A stretch of DNA of 43,297 bases. Source: F23-D06 sp947165685. GTDB taxonomy: Bacteria; Bacteroidota; Bacteroidia; Bacteroidales; WCHB1-69. Numbering within the stretch: the first letter of the stretch is position 1; every line of letters starts with the position of its first letter. Location: contig CAMVBK010000026.1 of the NCBI GenBank assembly GCA_947165685.1, positions 1-43,297 on the forward strand, in the 5' to 3' direction. Shown here one piece after another: positions 24,420 through 35,300 of the stretch. Both the position numbers and the translations under genes were made by a program. Under the pieces are notes generated by a model that searched no databases, was not told the origin of the DNA, and was given only the letters and a program-made list of their open reading frames with translations.

Positions 24420-26192
24420 CTATTTGTACGTCGGGCCGAAGTTCTCGCAGGCCCGGAAGTCAGCGCCTTCCTTGTCCATGCCGAAGGCGTTCCAGGCGGC
24501 GGGACGGAAAATCTTGTCATCGGGGACGTTGTGCATGCAGACGGGGATGCGCAGCATGGAGCAGAGGGTGATGAGGTCGGCTCCGATGTGGCCATAGCTG
24601 ATGGCTCCGTGGTTGGCACCCCAACAGTTCATTACGCTGTAAACGTCTTTGAAACAGTCTTTTGTGGAATCAAGGCGAGGCACAAACCATGTGGTCGGCC
24701 AGGTCGGGTCGGTGCGCATATCGAGCACCTTGTGAATTTCGGGATCGATGTCAACGGTCCAGCCTTCCGCGAGTTGGAACACGGGGCCGAGGCCTTTCAC
24801 GAGATTGAGACGCATCATCGTGACGGGCATTCCGCCACGGGTGAGGAAGTTGCTGGAGAAGCCGCCGCCGCGGAAATAGTCCCGGTCGGCAGGCATCCAA
24901 TGGGTATGTGCCAGTATCTCCTTTTGGTCTTCATCGGTCAGATCCCACCACTGCTTCATCGTCGGATTGCCGTCGCTGTCTGTGGCGTAGCCATTGCCGT
25001 CGAGGGTGGTGGCGCCGGAGTTGATGAGATGGATGATGCCGTTGGCGGCCCTGCCGGTGAGTTCCTTGCCGGTAACCCGCTTCACCGCCTCGGGGCTCCA
25101 GTAGGTGCGCACGTCGCTGAAGATCTGGGCGCGTTGGGTCAGCAGGTGGCCGAAAAGCATGGCCGTGCCGTTGAGGGCATCGTTTTCTGTGGCGAGTATC
25201 ACCGCCTCGCGCTTGCCGTTCCAGTCGAACTGCGTGTTGAGCAGTGCCTCCACGAAGTCGCCGTTGGGTTTCCAGTCGGTCCACTGCCGCTGCCCCTGGA
25301 ATCCGCCCGCGATGGCGTTGTGGCCAAGTGCTTCTTCCTTGAACCCCATCTCACGGAGTTTCGGGTTACCGTGCATCAGGTCGCGCATGATGAGGTACAT
25401 CTTCGTCACAAACTCCCAGTCCTGATCCTTTTCTTCCCGTGTTTTCTGCTTCTCGGGACGGTTTTTGTCCCAGCCTTCGTTCACTTTGCAGTATTTCGTC
25501 ACCCATTCGAAAGCTTTCGCGTATTCTTCCTTGTCGTAAATTCCTTCGTCCATGCGGCGCAAGATTTCGGTTTCATCGACTTGCTCGTTGCGCATTCCGA
25601 GGTACTCTTGGTAGAAGTCGGGGTTGACGATGCTGCCGGCGATGCCCATGGCGACGCTGCCGAAGGAGAGGTAGCTTTTGCCGCGCATGGTGGCCATAGC
25701 CATGGCCGCGCGCGCCCAGCGGAGGATTTTTTCGGCCACGTCGGCGGGGATGGTGTTGTCGGCGAGGTCCTGCACGTCATGGCCGTAGATGCCGAAGGCG
25801 GGCAGTCCCTTTTGGGCGTGGGCGGCGAGGACGGCGGCGAGATAGACTGCGCCGGGACGCTCCGTGCCGTTGAAGCCCCACACCGCCTTGGGCCAGTGCG
25901 GGTGCATGTCCATCGTTTCACTGCCATAACACCAGCAAGAGGTCACCGTGATGGTGGCCCCGACGCCTTCGCGCTCGAATTTCTCCTGGCAGGCGGCGGT
26001 TTCGGCCACGCGCCCGATCGTGCTGTCGGCGATGACACACTCCACGGGAGAACCGTCGCCGTTACGTAAATTATTGCTAATCAAATCGGCCACAGCATGA
26101 GCCAAGGCCATCGTCTTCTCTTCGAGACTTTCTCTAACACCGCCCTGACGACCGTCGATGGTGGGGCGGATTCCAATTTTCGGATACATCAT
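24420..26192 (-). CDS. fucI: L-fucose isomerase
   Basis: 590 residues, the family length. The N-terminus MYPKIGIRPTIDGRQGGVRE is diagnostic; the start may be either of two adjacent ATGs (26192 or 26189). Upstream in-frame codons overlap the -7 box and are excluded. Other family segments are TSCWCYGSETMDM, GIYGHDVQDL, ATENDALNGTAM and MHNVPDDKIFRPAAW. It converts L-fucose to L-fuculose, using manganese, in fucose catabolism; D-arabinose is an alternative substrate. Kinase and transporter genes are absent nearby; the only possible partner in the window is the class II aldolase at 18.8 kb. The leader is long (about 80 nt). Confidence 0.96.
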   Translation of the reverse strand: MMYPKIGIRPTIDGRQGGVRESLEEKTMALAHAVADLISNNLRNGDGSPVECVIADSTIGRVAETAACQEKFEREGVGATITVTSCWCYGSETMDMHPHWPKAVWGFNGTERPGAVYLAAVLAAHAQKGLPAFGIYGHDVQDLADNTIPADVAEKILRWARAAMAMATMRGKSYLSFGSVAMGIAGSIVNPDFYQEYLGMRNEQVDETEILRRMDEGIYDKEEYAKAFEWVTKYCKVNEGWDKNRPEKQKTREEKDQDWEFVTKMYLIMRDLMHGNPKLREMGFKEEALGHNAIAGGFQGQRQWTDWKPNGDFVEALLNTQFDWNGKREAVILATENDALNGTAMLFGHLLTQRAQIFSDVRTYWSPEAVKRVTGKELTGRAANGIIHLINSGATTLDGNGYATDSDGNPTMKQWWDLTDEDQKEILAHTHWMPADRDYFRGGGFSSNFLTRGGMPVTMMRLNLVKGLGPVFQLAEGWTVDIDPEIHKVLDMRTDPTWPTTWFVPRLDSTKDCFKDVYSVMNCWGANHGAISYGHIGADLITLCSMLRIPVCMHNVPDDKIFRPAAWNAFGMDKEGADFRACENFGPTYK

Positions 26193-26272
26193 GATATTTT
26201 CCAGTTTTATCGTTACAAAGCGCCTTTGTGCAAAGAGAGTTTCGGGATAAAACCAACCTACATAAAGGCGGT

Positions 26273-26281
26273 GCAAACATA
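26273..26281 (-). promoter_or_regulatory. Bacteroidota -7 promoter box (TATGTTTGC) for fucI
   Basis: TAnnTTTGC on the minus strand, about 80 bp upstream of the fucI ATG, leaving a leader long enough for regulation. Confidence 0.65.
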
Positions 26282-26340
26282 CAAAATTATCTGAAAAAAA
26301 AAGATTCGGATTTCAAGATGGTGTTATATTAAAAATATGT

Positions 26341-26349
26341 TACATTTGC
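26341..26349 (+). promoter_or_regulatory. Bacteroidota -7 promoter box (TACATTTGC) for the giant protease
   Basis: TAnnTTTGC, 24 bp upstream of the ATG at 26374. Confidence 0.7.
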
Positions 26350-26373
26350 AGCCGCACATATAATATATTAGTA

Positions 26374-29300
26374 ATGAAGAAATTTCTCCTTGCCAGTTTG
26401 TGTTTTTTATGGCTGTCGGTAATGTTGACAGCCGGTCCCGTATCTCCTAACCAAGCCCGTTCCGCTGCATTGGGCTTCATGTCGCGCACGATGCCAACCG
26501 TGACCCGAAACAGTGTCTGCGAGTTGGCCTATTCCCATATCGATTCGCGGAGCGCGGATGTCGTTTTCTACGTTTTCAACGTCGGGGGCGGCTTCGTCAT
26601 CATTGCAGGCGATGACGCGGTGACCCCCGTTCTGGGCTACTCCCTTAACGGTTCGTTTTCAGCGGATCGGATGCCGGAAAATTGCCGCTTGTGGCTGCAG
26701 GGCTATGCCGACGAGATTGTCCATGTTCTCATGCGAGAGGATTACGATGCGTCTCCGTCCCTTTCAGCGGAATGGCAGTGCCTGCTGCACGACACCCCGG
26801 CATCTACAATGCGTAGCGTCACCGCTGTGCAGCCGCTACTGACCACCACGTGGGACCAGGGGCAATACTACAACAGCCTCTGTCCTGCCGACAACGGGCA
26901 CAATAGCGGGCATGTGTGGACAGGCTGCGTGGCCACGGCCATGGCGCAGCTTATCCGCTACCACCAGTGGCCGGCGCAAGGATTCGGCACCCACACCTAC
27001 ACCCATGACGCTTACGGAACCCTGACGGCTGATTTCGCCAACACAGCATACTCTTACGCACTGATGCCCAATGAACTGACTTCTTCAAGCAGTTCCGCGC
27101 AGGTGAATGCTGTGGCAACGTTGATGCGCGACTGCGGCATCGCGGTGAACATGAGCTACGGCCCATACGGCAGCTCAGCCAATAACATGTGCGCCAAAAC
27201 GGCTCTCGCCAGCTATTTCGGCTACGAAACGAGGATAGCGTGCAAATCCTACAGGACACCAGGCGTTATTATCGGAACATGGAATAACCATACCTACTAC
27301 GACGATGAAACGTGGCGCTCAATGTTGAAAGCAGAGCTTGACGCTCAACGCCCCATCTATTACAGTGGTGATAACGACAACGGCAACAGCGGACACTCTT
27401 TCGTTTGCGACGGCTACGACAACAACAATCTCTTTCATTTCAATTGGGGCTGGGGCGGTTACTTGGATGGTTATTTCGCCATCGGGAGCCTTGAACCCGG
27501 AGGTGATGACTACAACAACTACAACACGGTCATCTTTTTGCAGCCGCGCACAACCGGTGTGCAGCAATACCGATTCAACGACGAAGGAACTTCCACCATG
27601 GTTGTCAATGGAATCCTGGAAATCACGCATCCGTTGGGCTACAACGACGGACTCACTTACGCCAATTGGGGTGCTGCTTCGGGCGACACGCTGGTGCTCT
27701 ATCCGAAAACCACTGGCGGGCAACTTCTTTTGGAAAAAATTATCTACCAGAACAACTACTCCAACGGTTTCCGTATCTATGTGTATGACGGCGTAGGGAC
27801 CGGCGGCCCTCTCTTGATGTCCATCACCAACGGCAATGCATCAGACCCGGTCATGTCCACCGCCGGCGCCATTACGATAGTCTCCTCTGGCGTGGGTGAC
27901 GTCAACAACAAGCTGTTACTGCGCGTTAACGAAGTGGCGTGTCTGCCGATGGTATATGACCTGACCTGCACGGGGACCGGCTACAGCACCGCCGACTTCG
28001 CCTGGGAGGTGTTCCAGTCGGCAAGTTACGCGACCCATGATTTCAACTGGCAGATAGAATACGGGCTGCATGGTTTCACGCCGGGCGACGGCATCACCGT
28101 GAACGCGTCCGGCACCACTGCTTCCATCGGGGGATTGCAGGCCGAAACGGAATACGATGCCTACCTGACCTATACGTGCGCTTCCGGGCAGACGAATACG
28201 CTCGGTCCTGTAACATTCAAGACAAGCATGGTGATGGAATGCCTCGACGGTGCCGTCCCGAGCAACCAGAGTGACAGCTACTACTACGACGTGGCCTTTA
28301 ACCCGGATGCCGCCGCAAGCTGGGCGCAGCATATCTACACAGCTGCGGAGCTTTCCGCCATGGGGCTGGAAGCCGGCGATGCCCTTGCCTCCCTTGCCGT
28401 CCAATACCACAACAGCCTGTCACAAAATTCCAAAACAAGGAAGATTGCCATATTCATCGGGCACACCGCTTTGGAGAATTTCTATGACGGAGTCTCCTGG
28501 ATTCCCCTCTCTTCCATGACCAATGTATTCCCTTTCAAGCCTGTTGTTTTTCATGATATTCAAGCCGATGGTTGGGAAAAATTCGATTTTGACACGTCCT
28601 TCGTCTGGAACGGCACAAGCAACGTGGTGGTGGCATTCGTGGACAGCGGCCAAACGTTTTCCGTCAGCTTCAACTGCTTTTACGAATCGTACAGCAATCG
28701 AACCTTATGTTACTCCATCTATGGTAATCTTGATAGCGGCTTCAATCCTATGGATTATCCAAGCTCCTGGAATAAAGAGAATTATACTCCAATCATGCGA
28801 TTTTGTTTGCAGAAAAACTGTCTGCGTCCATCCCATTTGAATTACACGGAAGTGAATCGTCACACGGTGAAGGTCGAATGGCTCCCCGGGTACCAGGAAA
28901 CGTCGTGGGATGTGGAGTACGGCCCTCATGGCTTTGCGCGGGGCGACGGTACTTCCGCGGTCGTGCATGGTACTCCGGAACTAACCGTCTCGCAGTTGGC
29001 GGCCGGCACCTACGACTTCTATGTGCGGTCGAACTGCGGGAGTGACACCAGTGACTGGGTGAGTGTCTCCGTTCCAGTAGGCGGCTTCGACTGTGCCCAG
29101 ATTGGCGAAGGCACTATCGAAAACCAAATTTTCCCGATGGGCTGGTATTCCAGCAACAATTGGAAGTACACCTATACCCAGCAGCTGTTCACGGCTGCGG
29201 AGCTGGCGGCACAAGGCGTGCAGGGCAGCATCACTTCGATTTCGTTCCAGTATGGCGGCACAGCGCAGACCAAGTCGCCCGTTAGCGTCTATCTCGGAAA

Positions 29301-32300
29301 CACCACCCAGCCCGACATGGGCTACGAATATACATGGATTCCTTCCTCCGCCATGCAGCTTGTCTATAGCGGCAGCGTGACCTTAGAAAACGGATGGACG
29401 ACCATCTCTTTTGACACGCCGTTCATTTGGGACGGCACTTCCAATTTAGTGGTGGCCATCTTGAACAACAGCGGTGTCGAGAACGGAACATCCGTATCCT
29501 ACATGCACAGCACAAACCAGATTATGGCTCTGGAGCGCACCTACTCATCCTCCATTAACATAGACAATCCGGGCGATATTTCGCGTTATCAACAACGTTG
29601 CAACATGCGTTTTTGTGGCGGCGGGATGTGTACGCTCACGCGTGAGGCATCGGTCTCTATTATAGAAGGGAGCAGCTACGATTTCTACGGCACTGCGGTC
29701 AGTGAGCCAGGTACTTACACCCATCGTTGGTTCGTGAGCGATGAATGCGACAGTTTGGTGACGTTGCATCTTTCTGTGCGCAAGATTCTGTTCGTGACCA
29801 CCACGGGTTCCGGTTCCCACAACGGCAGCTCATGGAGCAATGCCATGGAGTTGCAAGAGGCCATGGATGCGGCATCTCTCATCACCGACCGCACACCGGT
29901 TCTCTTTGTGAAGAAAGGTACCTACACTGGCAGTACTTCATCCGACAACAGCTTCGTACTCAAGCCCAATGTGACGGCCTATGGCGGATTCAACGGCAAC
30001 GAGCCCGCCGATTACGACGTGAGTGGCCGCACGCAAGCCAACATCAGCCAGACCATTCTGTTCGGTTCCAACGCCCGCCGTGTGCTTTACCAGATCGAAA
30101 ACTTCCCTGACAGTCAGCCCACCCTCATCGATGGCTTCACCATTCGGGGTGGCACTGTGAACATGGTCGGCGAGGGTGGCGGCGCCTACATCCGCAAAAA
30201 CTGCACGCTTCAGAACTGCGTCGTCACTGCCAACAATGCGGCTATCTCAGGATCGGTCAACAATGTCACCTTCAGTGGAGTGGCGGTCTATAATAACGGC
30301 GGCACTCTCCGCAATTGCGAAATTCACCACAATACTGTCAATCTGTCGGGCACTGGAGTCGGCCACAACGTGTATGGCGTGGGTGTGTATAACAACAACG
30401 GCCTTGTCACGGACTGCAATATCCATGACAATGTGGCCGTCTATGAGGGCAACGGCAATAATTGGCAAGTCAGGGGAGGCGGCATCTACGATGCCCAAGA
30501 CGGAAGTTCTATCTCGGACAACAGTGTCACGCACAACAGTGCGGCCTTGGGCGGGGGACTGTACCTGCAAAGCGGCTCCACCATCACCCGTTGCGTCATC
30601 AGCAACAACACCTCCCGGAGCAACGGCGGAGGGATTTTTGCCGACAACTACGGAAGCCGGTTCAACCACTGCCTGATCGGCAACAATGCAGCAGGAGCTT
30701 CAGGTGGTGGTGTGTATGACAACCGTTCGACCTTTATCTCGTGTGATATTGTGCGCAATTCGGCCGTGACCAGCGGCGGCGGCATCCACTCCCTCAACGG
30801 AAGCACGCTACAGAACACGATTGTCTGGGGAAACAAGGTGGGGACCAGCGACAACCAGATTTCCACCAACTATAGTGGTCGATATTTTACCTGTGTGTCT
30901 TCCGCCGTGCAGGGGGGCTACAGCGGAGCCATCACGTTGGAAGCGGAAAACAGCGGCATCGGTATCGGTTACCCAAGATTCACCAATCCGACGGCTGAAG
31001 CGGGTGTGGATGTGTACAATTCCATCGGCGACTGGACGCTCCAAGCGGGTTCCGTCTGCGCCGACATGGGGCGGAATGCGATGGCGGGCGGTACCATGGA
31101 CTTGGCGGGCAACACCCGCATTCAGCAGGCGCGTGCCGATATCGGTGCATACGAGTCCGCGTATAGCATGGCCTTCCCGATTGTTCCGGAGGCGGGAAGC
31201 AATATCATCTACGTGACCACTATAGGCGCGGGGGCGCAAGACGGATCCTCGTGGGCAAACGCCACTTCTAACCTCCAATACGCCATGGATGTGGCCATGA
31301 ACAGCAATCCGGTGGCTGCGGTATGGGTGGCAGGCGGTACTTACTTGCCGGGCAAACCGCTCATCGTGCAACCTGATGTGGCCGTCTATGGCGGATTCGT
31401 CGGCAACGAGCATTATACCTACGACCTTTCCCAGCGCAACTTCACAGCACACGCCACCATAATCGACGGTGATTCCGCACACCGTGTGCTGCAAATGAGC
31501 TGTCCTTTTACCGGAAATGTCGGAACAACTGAGACCGAATACTTCACGGAACCGGCGGCCCTCTTGATGCCTGTCTCGGGCACGCTGGACGTGACCGCCT
31601 GTTCAGGTGTCATCTACGACAACGGCGGCGCATCGGGCAGCTACGCTAATAATTGCAACGGGACCATCATCCTCCGTTCTTACAATCCAGGGTCCACCAT
31701 CACGCTAAGCGGTTCTTACCACACGGAAACCTGCTGTGACAAACTTTATGTTTACGACGGTGTCGGAGGCAATCTGTTGGGCACGTTTCGCGGGACTGGA
31801 AACCTGAACCTGACCTCCGATACCAACGGCATCTTGGTACTGAATTTCACCTCCGATGCCAGTGCGAACAATTCCGGCTTCGAGATTCACTTCACCTGTT
31901 CCGATTGCACCCCCGACATTTCGGAAATCGCTGAGCAGGCAGCATCCCCGTTCCCCATCGGCATCAGCCTTTTCGACGGACTCACCTTCCGGAACGGCTA
32001 TGCATCGTATAGCGCTGATGGCTACGGCACCTGCGCCTACCTGTTGGACAACACGAAAATGCAGAACTGTGTGTTCGCCGACAACCATGGCAATACAGGT
32101 AGTTCCAGTCAGGCCGTTCACGCCGAGAACTGTGTCTTTTCCGGCTGCGTTTTCACGAGCAACGATGGATATGGATTGTATGGTAAATCTTTGAATATCA
32201 GCAATTGTGTGGCTGAGGAAAATGGAAACTATGGCATGTATGTCACCGACAACAGCACCGTTTCCGAATGCGAGATCCGCCATAATGGCTCTGGATTGTA

Positions 32301-35300
32301 TTTGTCGGGAGGGAAATCTAATGGGTGTTTTGTGCACCACAACGGGGTCGCCGGTTCCACCTCCGAAAGCTTCGGCGTTTACAGTTCCAATTCGGCGCAG
32401 ATTGTGAACTGCACTGTTACAAACAACCATTGCTCGGGACTTTATGCGAACGGCGGTCTGTATGTGAACATGAACATCGCCAACAACAGCTCGGCAAGGA
32501 ATTCCTCAGCCAGCGCTGCCGGTGTGTTGGCGCGAAACAATGCCCGTTTCGTTAACTGCAACATTGTCAACAACAAAGCGACCAGTAGCTACAGCGGGAG
32601 CAGCAATGTCAGGGGTGGCGTCTATAACTACACCAGCGACAACGAATACACCAACTGCATCATTTGGGGAAACAAATCGTATGAGGAAACCGGCAATCTT
32701 TACGGCAACGGGACTTTTTCCTATTGTGCCATCGAGGGTGGACAATCGGGTATCGCCAACATCGCGCTTGACACGCTCAACAACGGCAGCAACGCCGCAG
32801 CCTCATACGTGCGATTCGTGAACCCGACATCTGTGGCGGGGGTCAGTTCGCAGGCCGATGTTGACTGGAATCTGGCGCCAGGTTCAGCCTGCGTCAACGC
32901 GGGCAATCCCAACACTACCTCACTCAACTTGCCGCTTTACGACCTCGGCGGCTCCCTGCGCATCAAGCAAAACCGCATAGACATCGGTGCATACGAGCAC
33001 GGCCCTGTCAATAGCCAGAATATCTACGACACCATCTGTCTCGGAGAGAGCTTCTTCTACAATGACTACTTTGTCTATCCGGAGACGCCCGGCATGTTCC
33101 GCGATACGTTCATTTACAACCAAGCAGGTGCAGATTACATCGCCTATATCAACATTATGGTGAACAACATATATAATATTAATGTATCTGCCAATATTTG
33201 CGAGGGCGAGACCTATTCTTTCAACGGACAGACACTGAGCGCAACAGGCACATACCCGGCATATCTCCAATCCTCTTCCGGCTGTGACAGCACCGTGGTC
33301 CTCAACCTGACCGTTACCCCTATTGTTTATAACAGTATCAGTCAAACTGCTTGTGACTCATTTATCTGGAATCAGGCAACCTATTATGCAACAGGTGATT
33401 ACATACAGACGTTGACCGCATCCACAGGGTGCGACAGTGTCGTCACGCTGCACCTGACGATACACCATTCCAACGCTGCTGAGTTTTCCGCCACCGCTTG
33501 TGAAGAGTATGTTTGGAATGGCATTACTTATTCGCAATCAGGAAGTTATCAACAGACATTGATCAATTGGCAAGGCTGCGATAGCATCGTCACCCTGCAT
33601 TTGACCATTGTGGAGGCAATCACCTCCGAATTTTCCGATACTGCTTGTGACAGCTATATTTGGAATGGTATGACCTATACGAATAGCGGCGACAAAGTGC
33701 AGACTTTCACGGCCGCTTCTGGATGCGACAGCATTGTGACGCTTCATCTGACCCTTCACCCCACGGTAACTTCATCATTTTCTGCCACTGCTTGCGACGA
33801 ATACGTTTGGAACGATGTGACCTACAATGAGTCGGGTGACTACACGCAAACTTTTACCAGCTCGACGGGCTGTGACAGTATTGTGACCTTGCATCTGACC
33901 ATCAACTCGTCGACTGCATCAGCATTCGCCGCTACCAGTTGTGACGATTTCACGTGGCGTGGTGTGACCTATACCGAAACCGGGACTTTCACCCAAACAT
34001 TTGCCAGTGCGACGGGCTGTGACAGTGTGGTGACCCTGCATCTGACTATCCACTCCTCCGTGACGACTGATGAATTTCTCACCATTTGCGAAAACGAGCT
34101 TCCCTATTCCTACGGCGACACCATTTTCCAACTTGGGACCCCGTCTCTCTCCACGGCCGTCTTCCACCTTTCAACAGTGCATGGCTGCGATAGCACGGTC
34201 ACGCTGCATTTGACGGTCGTTCCTGCTTTTACTCCTGAAATCAGTGTCGCCGGAACCCTTTCGCCGTGTGAAACAAGTTCGGCAACTATTTCTGTAGATG
34301 GTAGTTACAGTAGTTATCTTTGGTCTAACAACTCCACATCGACATTCGTCACGGTCACTGAGCCTGGACTCTATTGGGTCACGGTCACCGATACCAATGG
34401 TTGCCAAGGGATTTCCGAACCTGTCCAATTGGGCCTTAGTGAACTGATTGAGGAGACTCCGTCCATCTGCATGGTAGGGGTGGAAGGTAACCACAACCTC
34501 GTTGTTTGGGAAAAGCTCATCGATCCGGACGTGAAGCACTATCGCATTTATCGTGAGAACGTCGTTGCCAATCTCTTTGAACCATTGGCTACGATACCGG
34601 CTGCCGGTGCCAACGCATACGAGGATTTAACCGCAGATCCGTCAGTGAGAGCTTATCGTTACAAAGTTGCTGCTTTGGATTCCTGTGGTGGTGAAAGTCC
34701 GATGAGTACTTACCATAAAACCGTACATCTTACAATCAACCAAGGACTTGGAAATAGCTGGAATCTTATTTGGACACCTTACGAGGGATTTGAATTTGCC
34801 AGTTACAAGCTTTACCGCGGCACGGCGAACAACAATCTGCAGCTCATCCAGACAATGCCCTCAACACTGACGTCCTTCACTGACAATAATCCAGCCGGCG
34901 ATGCCCTTTTCTACCAAATCGAAGTGGTGATGGCGGAAGGATGCGTGCAGCAGACGAGAGACATCACGCTGACGGGCGCCCGATCCAACATTGTCTATAA
35001 CGGCGTGGCGGTCACTTCCGAGGTGAATGTCAGCGCATGCGAAAGTTACGACTGGAATGGCGAGATTCTGACCAATGACGGCGACTATACCCAGACATTC
35101 GCATCCACATTGGGTTACGACAGTGTGGTGACTTTGCATCTGACCATCCATCACCCGCATCCTGACCGCTATTTTGAAACCGCCTGCGAAAGCTACACAT
35201 GGTCCAGTGGGAGCGGCGAAACTTACACGCAGAGCGGTGTTTACATGTATGCGCACGACGATGCCAACGGCTGTACACAAGTTGATACCCTGTTCTTGAC

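Noticed and set aside
24339..26069. A 576-codon plus-strand open frame opposite fucI
   Set aside because: It is the antisense shadow of a certain gene with GC-rich third positions. It has no signal, motif or promoter, and its composition is typical of mirror frames (His, Val and Gly rich).
33199..34218. DNA-level satellite in the giant protease gene
   Set aside because: The 147-bp units are diverged at the nucleotide level but conserved as protein, so this is a protein repeat and not related to the heptamer arrays.
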